Origin: Taenia hydatigena | Lineage: Eukaryota; Platyhelminthes; Cestoda; Cyclophyllidea; Taeniidae | NCBI GenBank assembly: GCA_036345935.2 | Contig: JADWOT020000005.1 | Coordinates: 7,559,960 to 7,623,959 of the forward strand | Direction of reading: 5' to 3' | DNA: 64,000 bases | In this document: in pieces, positions 49,301 to 61,597 of the stretch | Position numbering within the stretch: the first letter of the stretch is position 1 | Layout: every line of letters begins with the position of its first letter | The notes under the pieces: model-generated | Database searches by the model: none | What the model was told of the DNA's origin: nothing | What the model saw: only the letters and a program-made list of their open reading frames with translations | Made by a program: the position numbers and the translations under genes

Positions 49301-51402
49301 CTAAGGAGGCACTTGACCACAGCGCCAATGATCTCTCTAGCCAGGTCTACTGCAATTGGAATTTCGTTCCATACGGGAGCTGAATTCGTGGACATGGGAT
49401 TGTGATGGCCTTTATGCGTATCGGTAGCTGGCCGAAGGAACACTGGTATAAAAGCAGAGTCACGCATCAATGGTCGGGGTTAATCATAGTTCCATTCCTC
49501 TTTGTTACTTATTTTTTATTTCAGCTCGGCTTAGACATGTCTGTCTGCCTCGACCTGCTAGTAGAGAAGTAAAAAAGAATCGCGAGTTTACATCATCGAA
49601 ATTCTTATACAGTTGTGGCAGGCAACTTCGTAATGAACCCCTTCCAGTTGGTTCACGGCTAGTGTCACATCAGGTGTCAATAGCTTTGCTGCAGAATGTA
49701 GACATCACTTTCATCCTTTCTGTAATGTGTCGTTGCAAATTCTCCTATCTGCAGCACATAAATTTCTCTGCCAAGGGCTAAAAATAGGTTAAATTCCACC
49801 TAAGGTTGAGTTTGCTTTCTGCTGCTACCAAAATTAGTGTCTCGAGACTTCCCTGAAAATGATAGAAGAGATATAACTCGGAGGCTAGCCAATCCGGCAA
49901 AGGCTCAATAGCGGAGAGCCAAAGTAGCCCTTCTGTACCCAAACCGAGAGTTAAACAAAAAACAACATATTAGGGTGATACGAAGATGACCTTCACCATT
50001 TGTGTCAACTCTGATGCGCTCCGTACTTTGAGTACCACTTCAATTTAGATTCTGATTACTTTTTTTCTGGCTTTAAGACGGTTTATGGCTGCTTGCTTAA
50101 AGTCTAGCTACCACTGTCTATTGATAAATAAAACTGTATTGAATAATACTAGCCAAGGGATTCAGCTAGTCGAGGAAAAATTTCCTGTGAGTCATACTTT
50201 GGATTTGTGCTGCTCTGCATATTGCCTAAAAGTAAATAAAAGCGTGAAGGCAATCAATCTTCATGATGCAAAAGTCTAGTGACTTCGTTTGTACGAAAAT
50301 TCGAATTCAGAAATCATCTGGGCTGTTCTTAATGAACTGCTATCACGCTAGTGGTTGTTCAGATATGCTTCATAAAAAGCCTATTTTTTTAGGTCAGACA
50401 AATCTATTTAAGTTGTTTTTAGTGTCAACGCCCCATGGCAATGAGGAAGGACTCAATACAAACTCGAAAGCGCCGCTGCGCTAAAAAACAGCGCAGCACT
50501 CGTAGCCATTTACAGCGACAACAGAATCAACGTCACGAACCCAGGTTAGACTCGACAGATGGCCAAGCGCATTCAAGCATCATTAAACGTCAATATCCAG
50601 CAGTGTCAAATTCGTATGCATATTTCTCGTCGCCTGCTGTCAAAACAGAGACCTCTTCTGTACCTGGTGAACTGCCACATGGTTAGAATTTTTGCTCAAT
50701 ACTAATTATCTCAATTCAATTCTTGGAAATTTCGCCAGCCACCGTTTACTAGTAGCTTGTGCTACTGCTTGCTGCAGTTACAAAAAGTAAAATCTCGTAA
50801 ACCCACATTTTAGGCAAAGTACAGCATTATGATCGTGACTGCGATGCATCACACTTTGACCATTTATGGAACAACGTTCCTGCAGAAGCACCGCAACCTA
50901 GTCAGCAAGCTGTTCTTAGTTCGGTTTCTCAATCGGATTTCGTGCCCTTTTCATACCCTCCAGTTGAATGCAGCACCACTTCATGGTAAGGCAGTTTATC
51001 ACCATAAGTTAGCCACTTACAACTTTTAAATAAGATCACCTGCCTATCGAGAACATAATCAAGGCCCCTGATAGCGCATTTGGTTGTCGATAGACTCTGA
51101 TTACATGATAAAGAACTTATTTGACATTTTTTGTCAAATTGAGGGCTAGAAATCCACAAGACATTTTACTAGGATCTAGGTTAATGCCTCATTCATAATA
51201 GGCAGATGGAGCACTTTTCTTCATATCTATCCGCCAAAAACATGGTTCTGAGGTCTTTAAAACCTCAGGACTAGTATGTACGCATTGTTAACCTTTTTGG
51301 AAACCATTAAATATCTCGTGATTTGACACATTCTTTAAGTTTATAAGCAGCTCTACTTTATTCTTGCACAGGAACACACCTGCGATTTCAACCCAACTGT
51401 AG
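46064..51402 (+). CDS. GATA-type zinc-finger transcription factor, GATA4/5/6-like (gene span)
   Basis: Six coding exons (46064-46376, 47308-47552, 47764-47889, 50423-50681, 50814-50985, 51372-51402) join in frame to 381 residues. An N-terminal region without known motifs is followed by a divergent N-finger (Cys119, 122, 140, 143), a canonical C-finger (Cys196, 199, 217, 220, with LWRR at 206-209 and NACGLY at 218-223) and a basic tail ending IQTRKRR (240-246). A Ser/Gln/Pro-rich C-terminus probably acts in activation. The GLYRKMHG then [16 protein letters not shown] pattern is closer to GATA4/5/6 than GATA1/2/3. Such factors bind WGATAR sites in the nucleus, often in gut, mesoderm or stem-cell fates. 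The ATG at 46064 may not be the true start. Confidence 0.92.
46377..47307 (+). other. First intron of the GATA gene
   Basis: 931 nt between the N-terminal exon and the N-finger exon; no element recognised. Confidence 0.65.
47308..47552 (+). CDS. GATA factor exon 2: divergent N-terminal zinc finger
   Basis: 245 nt, phase 1 to 0, with acceptor TTTTGCATTGCACAG and donor CG|GTAAGT. It encodes [20 protein letters not shown] and [15 protein letters not shown]. The CX2C-X17-CX2C frame is intact and CVNCG and DGxGxYLC match GATA N-fingers, but LWRR is replaced by AWTF and NACGLYHK by GYCQYRK. It continues with a Pro/Asn linker and a basic patch (TKRSRR). Confidence 0.9.
47764..47889 (+). CDS. GATA factor exon 3: C-terminal zinc finger
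   Basis: 126 nt, phase 0-0, with acceptor GATATTTTAG and donor GG|GTAAGT. It holds the whole C-finger: [20 protein letters not shown] followed by [14 protein letters not shown], a perfect CX2C-X17-CX2C with all signature residues. The exon ends exactly after KMHG, before the basic tail. Confidence 0.95.
49040..49110 (+). repeat. Dispersed repeat family C, partial copy 3
   Basis: ACCCGAGACTTCCCTAAAGA, then GAAGACATAATGCGAGG and AATAGCCCAAAGGTCAGC. Its first 50 bases align with 49838-49890 and, inverted, with 61598-61668. Confidence 0.42.
49838..49965 (+). repeat. Dispersed repeat family C, copy 4
   Basis: Begins GTCTCGAGACTTCCCTGAAA and ends with GAGAGTTAAACAAAAAACAA. It links the 5' words seen at 49040 with the 3' words seen at 31.2 and 59.0 kb, so the family is at least about 130 bp long. 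Confidence 0.42.
50423..50681 (+). CDS. GATA factor exon 4: basic tail and linker
   Basis: 259 nt, phase 0 to 1, with acceptor AGTTGTTTTTAG. It begins [18 protein letters not shown], the conserved DNA-contacting extension of the C-finger, followed by a Gln/Arg-rich stretch and a Ser-rich region. The donor is weak (CATG|GTTAGA); if unused, the frame stops at once (GGT TAG), truncating the protein after residue 315. Confidence 0.88.
50814..50985 (+). CDS. GATA factor exon 5: C-terminal region
   Basis: 172 nt, phase 1 to 2, with acceptor CCACATTTTAG and donor TG|GTAAGG. It is Asp/His-rich at first ([18 protein letters not shown]), then Gln/Ser/Pro-rich ([20 protein letters not shown]). The donor overlaps a TGG TAA, so intron retention ends the protein at the same tryptophan. 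Confidence 0.75.
50986..51371 (+). other. Last intron of the GATA gene
   Basis: 386 nt; no element recognised. Confidence 0.6.
51372..51402 (+). CDS. GATA factor exon 6: terminal exon
   Basis: Acceptor TTTATTCTTGCACAG, then NTPAISTQL and TAG at 51400-51402. The splice phase (2 to 1) fits exon 5. No recognised motif in these nine residues. Confidence 0.6.
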
Positions 51403-53957
51403 GAGACAAACCGGATCCCTTCACCGACAGCACTTGTTCACTTACTCCCATCAACTCAACAAATATATCCACTTTATTTTTAACAATAACATATATTTGC
51501 TTTAACTGATGTCTTCGTAAAAAGGATCAGCAATTAACCTTTTCTCAAAATTACTTAGCCGAGTAGAGTTTCACGGCTTAATGTATCTACATAGTTCTTC
51601 TTTCATGTGAGCTCGCACAGAGTTCCATCCATTGAGATTTTGGAAAAAGTAGCTTTGATTTTCAGCCTATTTCACTTCAGTGATTTAAGTGTTTTAGTTG
51701 AATTGAGGCAATTCTGTCGCATTTGTGTCAATTGCAGGGAAAAACGCTTTACTGAAAGGTTTTGGGTAGTAATCTTCTCTCGTGATACCGTATGCAATTT
51801 TCCTGGTAGTCCTTATGACCCTTACGCTTGCATTCAGGCAAATCTCGGTTTATTGTATCACTAAATTTTAAAAAAATATGACTGCAGCGTTAAGTTATGT
51901 AGGCGTGAAACAGACAAGTGATTTCGCAGTGAGCGCTCATATGCTTGGAGGGGACTGTCAAGATGACGCGACGCTTCAAGTCGCCCTTTACTGGGTGCGT
52001 TGTAAACTGCTTCGGAAATAAAGGTCAGCATTATAATTGCTCCACCCGATGAGTGGCCTAGACCTAATGATCTAAAGAAACTCGATCAACCCCGTATACT
52101 GGTGTTGCTGCGACTCATCGCGCCACTGAATTGCTTCCTGTTTGCAGTCGTTAAGGTAATTTTTCTTTAGAGATAAAATAGTGACGTTTAACTGAAACGC
52201 TGACTCCTGCATCCTTTGATAATTACATCCTATCTTTACTCGGCCAAGCGAGTGAACACGGATTCTGGATCACATTTAGGTGAATATTTAAGATTTCAAC
52301 TAAAAGTGGAGCAACTGGAATTGTTCAATTTATTTTAGCCACTGCCTGTGTGCGGTCTAAGTACTGTGAAAGTGTGTGCAAGATTCACAGAAGCGTTGAA
52401 AAAATTCAGTTGTTTAGACACATCTAAGGCTTGACTTTACGTACTTGCAAAGACTGTATTACAGGTATAAGGTTTTCTGCCCTTTTTGACCTTGGTTAAC
52501 TGCAGATATGCATGGTACCGTTTTAATTGTTTAAAGTAATTCAGTTTTGATTTTCACCTTATAGCTTTTAATCCGCCATCCACAAATCAGGTGCAAGCTT
52601 CTACGCTGGTGACTCCTTGTAAGCGTAGTTAAGCGGTCAACTCCCATGAATTATTTAAGATGCCGACGAGCAGACTTGTAAATCAATTCCATCCGCCCGG
52701 GAGTAAGGGGTTTTCACGAAACCTGGTAATGACTTCCTCCCATTCATCAAAAGTTTTTATCTTTTTGTGATAAAGTGGAGCTCGAATTGGTTGAGCCATC
52801 GATACAGTAAAGAGAATTTTTTATGGGCGAATCCTCTCAATTTTCCATTTTATAAGAGATTAAGTAACATTACAATATCAGTAAATAATCACTAAAGTGC
52901 TAACCGACATGGCTTCTCTGCAGAGGTCATTCTTTACAAAGGAGTTAGACAGATTAATCATAAATTGCCTCCTCTAATTATAGCATGCACACAGCGATGT
53001 AGCTAGGCTCACCCGAACGCGAACAACCAATCTCTTGGTACTTACATTCTTGTAATTATTAATAAATCCAACCTCATTTAAATTGTGCCGATTTATACAG
53101 CTCTGCTTTAACACTTAGACATTTTTGATGATTTGCTTTACTTAAGCATTGTTTAATTCAAAGGAAGAGAAAACAGCCTTTGATTGTCCCTGAAGGTAAC
53201 ACAACCGTCCCCACCGTTTGTTTACGGGCAAGGCCATGGCGACAGCCTAGTTACCAAATTTAGTAGGTGGGGCGGGGTAGAGATTAACGTGAGTCTGACA
53301 AAAGAATTATTTGTTTAGTTCAAAGAGACAAAATGCATAAAAATAGAGTTCTATTACTAAGATGCTTGCGTCAAACAACTTATCAAGGATTGAGAAAAGA
53401 AGAGAGACAAATGATGCTGCTTATTTCATGCAAATTTATGTGGTCTTGTCCTTTCTTTTTCTGGCAACTCGTGATTCAGATTTTAGCTATATGAGCCTTT
53501 GCGTGTGAACAAATGGGAAAGTTAATGAATAGTCACACACATAGATATGGTTTGATTACTCATAAGAACAAAACACCAGGAAGGGTAATTTGAGTCACGC
53601 TTAGTGAAATAACGCTTATATTTTAATAAAAAATGACGGAAAAGGATCCCTAAGGGCAGCCAATTTAAGTAAAGGTTAATTAAGTAGACAGGAGTAGTAA
53701 ATCACGGAGTTTTGGAGGTAAAATTGTCTTTAAAGGCTCCATTACTTTTACGAACAAGCTTTCATTGACTAGCTCTCTTTCGTCTAAAAAGGGCTGATAC
53801 AATTAAAAACGTGCGGCAATCTTCAATCCCACTGACTATGCAGTCGCATTTTAATGGGCCACGCAGACGATCGCACGTCTCGCGCAAATGCAAAACGAGT
53901 TTGTGGTACGGCTGATTGGCAGCTTAGAAGCGGAAAATAATCACCACTTGGACTACA
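51403..53957. other. 3' flank of the GATA gene
   Basis: 3' untranslated region and intergenic DNA, AT-rich. The open frame 51607-51864 is unrecognised. Confidence 0.45.
52017..52022 (+). terminator. Possible poly(A) signal for the GATA gene
   Basis: AATAAA about 615 bases after the predicted stop codon. The hexamer is common in AT-rich DNA, so this is a position to test. Confidence 0.2.
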
Positions 53958-54392
53958 ATGAGCATTAGCTGCACAAAACAGATAAGTGGGTTTGTATCAA
54001 GATATTTTAATGGAATAAGCATTCGTATTACGGAACTTGGCATCCACCGAGTTCATCGGGATCTAGTAACAATGCCCACATCGATACAGCTACGTCTGTG
54101 GGATGATGCCCCAATTTCGGAAAGCTTGGCATTCTCTGAGGATAAAGCACCTGCACAGAATTTATTATGTTTACATTTTGGTGAGTATTTTCAGACAGGA
54201 GCCCAACTATGGCTAAGTAAAATAAATTGCGACGGCAATGTAAATGTCTGGCAAGACAGTAAATTTTACTGCGTGCCTATGGGAGTCTACCATTGTAGTC
54301 CACTCTGCTGTTTTTTATCGCATTCAAGTCTGGTGCCTATATCTTTGCACCGAAATTACCGAGAAGACCACTTAGCTTTTACAAAGCAGTGA
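53958..54392 (+). other. 144-codon open frame of unknown status
   Basis: ATG-started frame (MSISCTKQISGFVSRYFNGI...) ending ...LAFTKQ. It is Cys/His/Ser-containing, with no recognised domain, signal or flanking splice pair. It lies 2.5 kb after the GATA gene. It could be a small intronless gene or chance. Confidence 0.15.
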
Positions 54393-55619
54393 GCTATGCA
54401 ATCGCTGTGCTTAATTGTTTTAGACGTTAAGTTTTTTAGTTGACTGGGAACTGCAAAGGTTAAAACTCCGACTTATTTGATAATGAATGCCACAAACCCA
54501 CGCTCATCTTTAGTCTCGTTTAAGTTAAACAGGAAGTAATGAGAGTATCAGCACCTAATGTTGCCATCACCTGGGAAGGTGGGCATACCAGAAATCCCTC
54601 TTAGGAGAAACCACCTTGAGCATACAGACGAAAATAAGCTAGATTGCTGTTTGTCAGTCATAAAAGAATATTAAATGTAATGATTATATTTTTAAAATAA
54701 GATTCAAAATTTCTATTACGACAGACATAAAAAAGCAGTCAAAATCATTTAATTTCTACATCGGATGGATATCCCATTCAACTGGCTAGAATAATTATAT
54801 TCTGGTATTTATGGGGAAGTATCTTGTGTATGCGGTTTTATTAGGCTACACAGGGTACGATTTGAGTTTGCTTTCGATTGCACATGGTTTTGGGGAAGAA
54901 AGGATTATTTAAGACGGAAGTAACAAGGAGAACCCCAACATCAAACGCGGGCAAAGATGATAAAAATGGTCGGGACACTTTAACGACACTCAAAGGATTA
55001 AACTTAGCGCTGTTCGAAAAAATAACTAAGAGCTGCTGCATGCTCTGGCTAATTAAGGAAGTGGGACACAGCCCGTTATCCAAGCCTTTGAGGTTTCGTT
55101 TAAAACCTTCATTTATTTATTAAAAACTCTGTTTGTAGTTTACAGGCTCACATTTGTTACGCGATCATATTCTAACAAAGTTAGTTTTAAAAACGCCATA
55201 CTTGATTGGTACTTGTGTCTATTTTGGACAAGAATTTGCACTTGAAAGTTATTTTGCTTCCTTCTAGAACTTTTAACAACTAAACAATATCAATCTAATT
55301 TCATTAAAATCTGAGTCAACTTTCATTTATTACTCCAAAGGGCGATGTCTATACATATGAATTGCTTTAACAATATAGCTAGATGGAAATCAGTGTAAGC
55401 TAAAAATAAGGCATTTTGAAAGTGGCCTACAAGGCTTCCAAATGAATTCGCACTGTTTATCAGAATAAAAATAAATAATTACAGACAGTTCTTTTAAGTG
55501 TTTTGTTATTAAATAATCACTGCAACAATCCATATACCTCTCCTAGCCGGAAACGATCTAAATCTAACTTCTCTAATACACTTGGCTTCTTAGAACATGC
55601 AATCCAGCTATACTCACCG
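54393..55619. other. Stretch without a supported gene
   Basis: AT-rich; nothing recognised. Confidence 0.45.
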
Positions 55620-56580
55620 CCGGTTCTCACGCAGTTGTTTAGCGCCAAGAAAAGGTGATGAACACTCGGTCAAAATCCATGGAAATGCGAGGGTAGCAAT
55701 GAGGATGAGGCAGTCTACTACCCTATTTCCGCACTTTCACTCCTTCCCCCTCCTATTCGAAAGTACAACTCCCACAAGTAACGTGTGGGCATTAAGTAGG
55801 CTTTTGTCTCGTCTTGTGCGAATTGGATTAGGAGCTTATCCCAACCGCTTGATTGATCTTGATTGTTTCTGATAAAAAGATCAAAAGCTTCTTCCATCGA
55901 AAGGATAGGGTTTAAACACATTCGTTTAGTTCTAAGTAAGGAATGCGTGCTAGTCATTTCTGTTTGCAATACGCCATATAAACGCGCACTCACAAAGCAC
56001 AGTCTTATGGGAGTGAAGCGGCGAGTGCCTTAGAAGTGTGGACTGGGTACGATGGAGCATATGTTTGTCTACGTAACAAACTTTTGGCAATAAAAATCAG
56101 TCAGACCAATCAGTTAGTTAGGCAAACAATCTCAAATCCAGGGCAACGGTGACTACCAATGATTTTGCAGTCATTAAAGCTTATTATGTGTCATCTCTTA
56201 GTGTAAGTGGGTGGAATACATGCATTCAGCAGCCTATCCAACTTTTTCTTGCTAGTTAGTGCATGTGCAAACAATTGGCCCATCATCACATGCTAATCCT
56301 TACTGGAATTTTTCGTGACACTTAATCCCAAGTGCCTCTATGAAGAGCATAGCAAAAATATAGAAAGAATTAAAGTAGTACGGTGTTTTTGAATCTGCTA
56401 CATCTGCCATAAGCACATCAATCAAATAATCACATTATTAAATCCCGTGATTTTGAGTGGTGCGACCTGCTGCGGCAAAGAGTACCTTCTCAAGATGCTA
56501 CGCAACAGCTTCTACATGGAGAGTCTAAAGTCTTAGGACAAGTCTGTCAACATTTGCAAAGCTGAGGACTTTTTTGGTAA
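55620..56580 (+). repeat. Dispersed repeat family B, copy 2
   Basis: Same orientation and block order as 40640-41700: TCCTATTCGAAAGTACAACT (about 55752), GTCTTATGGGAGTGAAGCGG (about 56003), CCATCATCACATGCTAATCC (about 56280), and AGTCTTAGGACAAGTCTGTC (about 56529). Blocks are somewhat more closely spaced than in copy 1, implying small deletions. Confidence 0.45.
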
Positions 56581-57710
56581 ACTGGAATTGTAAAAAAGTA
56601 AGAAAATGAGTGATTGCTAGATCCCCTACCGTGTGTTTCTCATTACGCACCCAATTCCGTCCCCTTTTCCGGCTAATTATTCACTCACACCTTTTGCTTG
56701 AGCCGCATGTACTCGCAGAACTTATTTTAAACTTTTGATAGCAAGGAGATAAACAAAAAATGAATGCTTCCTAAGCTGAGGAGAGGCTGGGACTATTTAA
56801 AAAACTATTAGTTAAGGCGTTTCGATGCTGTTTTACCCGAGGGATATTTATATTTGTGGGGTGGTTTTTAATTACTTCATTAAAAATGGGGGGTAAGTGA
56901 CCTTGACTGCTGTCAAGAATTCCTCATTCCATTCCACAAGAGGCAACAAAACGCACCAAAATCGAAGATGACTTCTCTACTCTCTAAAACGTACTTAATC
57001 TACTTCGTGAAAGCGTCTTAGAATTGATGACAAAATTTTCCCCAGATTACAGCATACAAACTTTAAGCCTTAGCTTACTCATTTGCTGAGAGAAACTCAC
57101 AGTACTAAACGTCTCGCAGTCATCTATTTTCTTTTCGTAGTGGACTTTTAAATGACTCTTTTAGCCTTTGAGTACTCCTTTACCATTCATGTGCTAGGCA
57201 CCTTGACCTCTTGAGAAGTTTTTGAGCACTAAAAAGACGCCCTTTCCACTTTGTGTGTTTGCAGCTTAAGTCACACCTCCTTTCCATTTTAACATTGATA
57301 TGCATAAATTGTGTAATTTTATTATTGCTCCATGCTCATTCCTACAAATTCATGCAGTAAAGTCATATTTAACTCAAAGTGAAGGAAGTTTCACTAAACA
57401 GCACTAGAGCATATTTTAATGGCAACATAAATTTTTAGTTTTATAGCGACAACTATTTTGCATTATGTAGCCAGTCTGGTCTCTTTGATCACATCAGCCG
57501 ACGGCTTTCCGGCATGATAGATAGGGGAATGACGTTAAAAGGTGCTAGCACCCCTTAGCGGCTCATAAATCTTGCTAGTCACATTATTCTCTCTTCTGGT
57601 TTACTGTTCTGCCTCTACTTGCTCATTAAAACCCATGCCATGTCTTCTTTGCAGAGCCTCAAAAGAAGACTTGCCTTTGTGGAAGGGGAATTTTCATGCG
57701 CCTTTGCGGG

Positions 57711-57713
<3 letters not shown>
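56581..57713. other. Stretch without a supported gene
   Basis: AT-rich; nothing recognised. Confidence 0.45.

Positions 57714-57749
<36 letters not shown>
57714..57749. repeat. (TG)18 microsatellite
   Basis: Eighteen uninterrupted TG units. They create an artificial Cys-Val run in a plus-strand frame and a His-Thr run on the minus strand. Likely length-polymorphic and Z-DNA-prone. Confidence 0.95.
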
Positions 57750-57751
<2 letters not shown>

Positions 57752-58867
57752 CGCGCATTTGGAGCAAAGCATTTGTCTCTCCCACTTCCCAGCTCTAATT
57801 TGCGCTCACTGTGGGCTTTTCCACAGGTGAAGGTTCTAGCTAAAATAAAAGGAGAGGGAATTGCATTCCAATTTTTTTTACTTCGTAAAGATTGGGGTAA
57901 AAAGTATTGCCTCATGCTGCACATTTTAGAAGTGCAGTAATATTATTTTGTCATTGAGTTTCTGCAAGAATTCCAAGGAGCTAAGATCAAAGGCAAAGAC
58001 GTTAAATCCGTTCATCCCACTGATATAGTGGAGATGCACGTATCTAGCTTTCGTCTTAGAGGTTGGACAAAGGCTAAGAAGAGGCAGTTAGATTTGCCGA
58101 AAACAGCCAAATTTGTTGTCTTTCTGACATTAAATCAACTGCTAATTTTATTTGGACTAATGAATTATTAGTGAGCAGTCCTTTGTAAGATCTCGTGGCT
58201 GGATGCAGGAATTCAGCCGCAATATTTTAAGTACATGACGAAAAGCAGAAAAAAAGGGAACGGCTGGGGAAACAATTCTAAGCAACAGATCGCATTCGCT
58301 TAACGTTTCATGGTTTTTAATGATGCAGCAATTTTACTGTGGCAATAGTGGCTGAGTGGATGCTGCTCAGTAAAAAAAGCTACAGTAATCCAAACAAAAA
58401 TTGTAAAACCAAAGAAAAAAAGCGAAAAAAATCATGAAAGATGAACATTAATTACTGTCAGAAAACGCAATATGAGTTATTTACATGATGACGAGTTTTA
58501 GTTCAAGCCTGTTCAACTACTCTCTACCCAAACACATTTAAGACGTATTGTACTTGGTTCAGCCTCCGCAATCGGCACTCTCGAATTGGTGGAGAGTAAC
58601 ACAACAATGAAGACCTTCTTCCAAATTGTTAATAGCGTCTTTGTTCGCATTAGATCTTGTGGGTTACTTTTAGATGGAAATCAATCTCTCCACATACTAA
58701 GACAGCTAAGGTACCCCTGGAGTCTTCGGGTGGGAATAAACAAGATTTATGCAATCTGAAAATAAAAGTTATAATCACTAAAAAAATCAAAAGTCTGTAT
58801 GCTGCTGCAAATTTTAAGGCAGCAGTTATTGTCTTTTATGCCACCATTGTAGTGCTCCGGGCCTTTT
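57750..58867. other. Stretch without a supported gene
   Basis: AT-rich; nothing recognised. Confidence 0.45.
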
Positions 58868-59040
58868 CCAAGGCCAAAAGAAGACAATACATGGGCAAAA
58901 TATGTAATGCCTGCATTTGGAAAGGCTGTAAACAAACTAATGATGTAGTGTGGAGGCCATTCTTTCAGTAGGATTACAAGGGCAAGGACCTAAGTGTCCA
59001 AGAAACCAAATTAAAGAGCCTAACAAATGTTTAAATTCTT
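58868..59040 (+). repeat. Dispersed repeat family C, copy 5
   Basis: AAAAGAAGACAATACATGGG, then TACAAGGGCAAGGACCTAAG, TGTCCAAGAAACCAAATT and CCTAACAAATG. Order and words match copies 2 and 4. Confidence 0.45.
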
Positions 59041-61597
59041 GCAACGATACTTCGATTTCGCTGCTTATGAAATCAAACTAGTAAAGATTGCCAATTACCT
59101 TGAGATAAGAATGAGGGATTACAAGCTTGTGTACGTAATTGTCCATTTTCGTGCTTTAGAATATTGCCTTTATGATAAAATATTTGCACATTATTGAGCG
59201 TGAAAATTCAAACAATTACGCGATCTGCAACAATTGGCCAACCTTGCCCTCCCAAAGGTCGCTACGTCTTGATAAATAGTAACACAGCCAGTACAAATTC
59301 CATATACTAAACTATTTATTAAGACTTCGTTTGCAACAACCCTTTTATCAAGCGAAATGGCATGATATCCAGCGACAACATTAAGTTAGGTTCAATTAAT
59401 CAACGCCACCATTTGGTTCAGATTTGCAATGCTGTTTTTTACCATTCTGACAGTTTTTATTTAGTCCTATAAAAAAGGAAGAAACCGCGATCAAGGCTAG
59501 CGTCAGTAAATTTATCCTCTCTTCTACTTCCGCCAGATACCAAGTATGTACAACAAACCGGTCAGTGAATTATCAAGTTAAAAAAACGGCTGCCTAACTC
59601 ATCTACTGCATGAGTAAGCCATGGGCCTACACTTTCACACTACGTTTTTTGCGTGGGGTTTTGAGATGATTCATCGAGGTGGTGTAAAGTGGCCAGGCCT
59701 GTCTTAGGTCTGCCTCACATTTCTTATTCACCCACTACCTAATCAGATCAAGCTCGTCAAGCAGCCTCAGTCGGTTTGTTACTTTCTGGTTCGCCCTATG
59801 CAGAGTGAAAGGTGTTTTCATTTGGTAGAGTGAGCCCCAGTTTTCACATGGAATTCTTTCCAAGCCATCCCGCATCCACCTCTGTAATTACCATTTGTGC
59901 GGTTTTCTATGGGGACCACATGTTTAGGCAAGGTTTATCCTGGTTTTCGAGACAGGTGTAGGAGTGTCCAGAATCCAATCACGGTTTCATTCTACATACT
60001 GCAGGTGTAAACGTACCTTTACTCAGTCAAAACAGGCAATTTAGATGCTAAAAAAGTCGTGGAGATTGCGCTGAATGCTGCATATTTATTAGAAAGCCTA
60101 GTCCATTAATGAAAACTTTATCCAGACGGGACTTGGGAGGCAATATTCGGCGATTTTTGTGTAAATGAGTTCAGTAATGGGCAAATCAGATCATCCGCAT
60201 TGAAAAAATTAGACATATGCGCGAAGATTTCATTTGAATCTTACATATTTTCTACTAGTGTTTTCACAGGCCATCACCGGAATTCAAAAAACTTAAGTGA
60301 TTTACATAATCTACCACCCGAACTTTTTTGCATAGGTATGACTTGTAAGCACTTCAACATGTTTTGCACTTGTAGACTCTTTACCGAAAATTTCTCCAAT
60401 GCTTATATATTTTGACTAGTTGCAGTAAAGTAACTCGCATACTTCGTTTACCGTAATAATTAGGGAATTAATACGTTTATGTGATTGAGCTGTTAACGTG
60501 GTGATTATCAGATTTCTAAACCAATCAAGGGCTTCCTTTTACGCAGATTTTACCTTCAATCACGATGCTCATTTAGCTATTCCATGAATTTGTAACGCAC
60601 GGTTTCTCAATGCAGCATGGAGCCACAATAATGGAAGCGGCAAAAGGACACGATTTAGGCAGATAAATACCTTGATTTCTGCAATGTAATGCAAAATTTT
60701 AACTTTACAGAAGAAGGCTGTCCGCGGCGCGTGGGCGAGCCTGTAATGACTTTAAGCAGGAGGATTGAAGGTGACATAAGAGTGTGGAAATGGCCCAGTC
60801 CCACGTTCTATGGGAAGGCTATTAAAAATTGCAGCGACACAAAACTCGGGGCGCTGCAATACTGTTGCAGGCTAAAATGATGCACAAACTTAGGTCATTA
60901 AGGGCCGGACCACTTGCATTTCCTCAATTACGCAAAAATTTGGTCACATGTGATTGCTCCATAAAGTTGTGCCTGATTTTAGACTGTTTCTTTTAAACAT
61001 TACATTCAAAATTAGCATAGAAGCGTCATTAATTATTAAAGCTGTATTAAAATGCTCATTTTGGCTCTTGCTCATCTGCAAAGCACAGATTTATCCGCGT
61101 TATCTTAAACGTTCTGGTTGAAGCTGTTTTTTTCTAACAATATTTTAAGCTATGATTGAAATGCATCATATGTCATCAAAATAATAGTAAAGATAAGCAT
61201 TTATTCCTCAGCAGATTTGGAGTGATTTTAGGTCAATAGTACGGTTTTAGGTGGCAGTACCACTACCAATAATGGTTACCTTAAAAGGCTTTTCTTACTA
61301 ATATAGCTAACAATAAGAGCTCTAGTACAACCTTGGTCATATTCCCATAGTCAAAAAAATTCCTCTGAAAACAGTGGAATTCATGGATTGAGTTGCTTTT
61401 CTAAAAATTTCCATTTAAAATTTCGCGGAAATATGTAGTGAATACACGGGTACCGCTTACACACCTTTCGATTCACAACTGCAGGAGCCGAGGGTCTCCT
61501 TTAAGTGACCTGTATAACTCTTATTGCTATTTTAACCCTTAGGTTTGGCAAATCACTTAGGACTCCGCCGTTGTGCCTTCACCAAAAGGTCAGGCCT
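59041..61597. other. Stretch without a supported gene
   Basis: AT-rich; short chance frames only. Confidence 0.45.

Larger units (their letters stand above)
47890..50422 (+). other. 2.5-kb intron of the GATA gene with two repeat copies
   Basis: Separates the C-finger exon from the basic-tail exon. Two repeat family C copies lie inside. The open frames at 47968-48324 (+) and 48220-48679 (-) lack any domain. Confidence 0.65.

Noticed and set aside
57572..57940. Plus-strand frame with a signal-like start and a long Cys-Val run
   Set aside because: The run is a translation of the (TG)18 microsatellite, and the frame starts at TTG; no domain or splice support.
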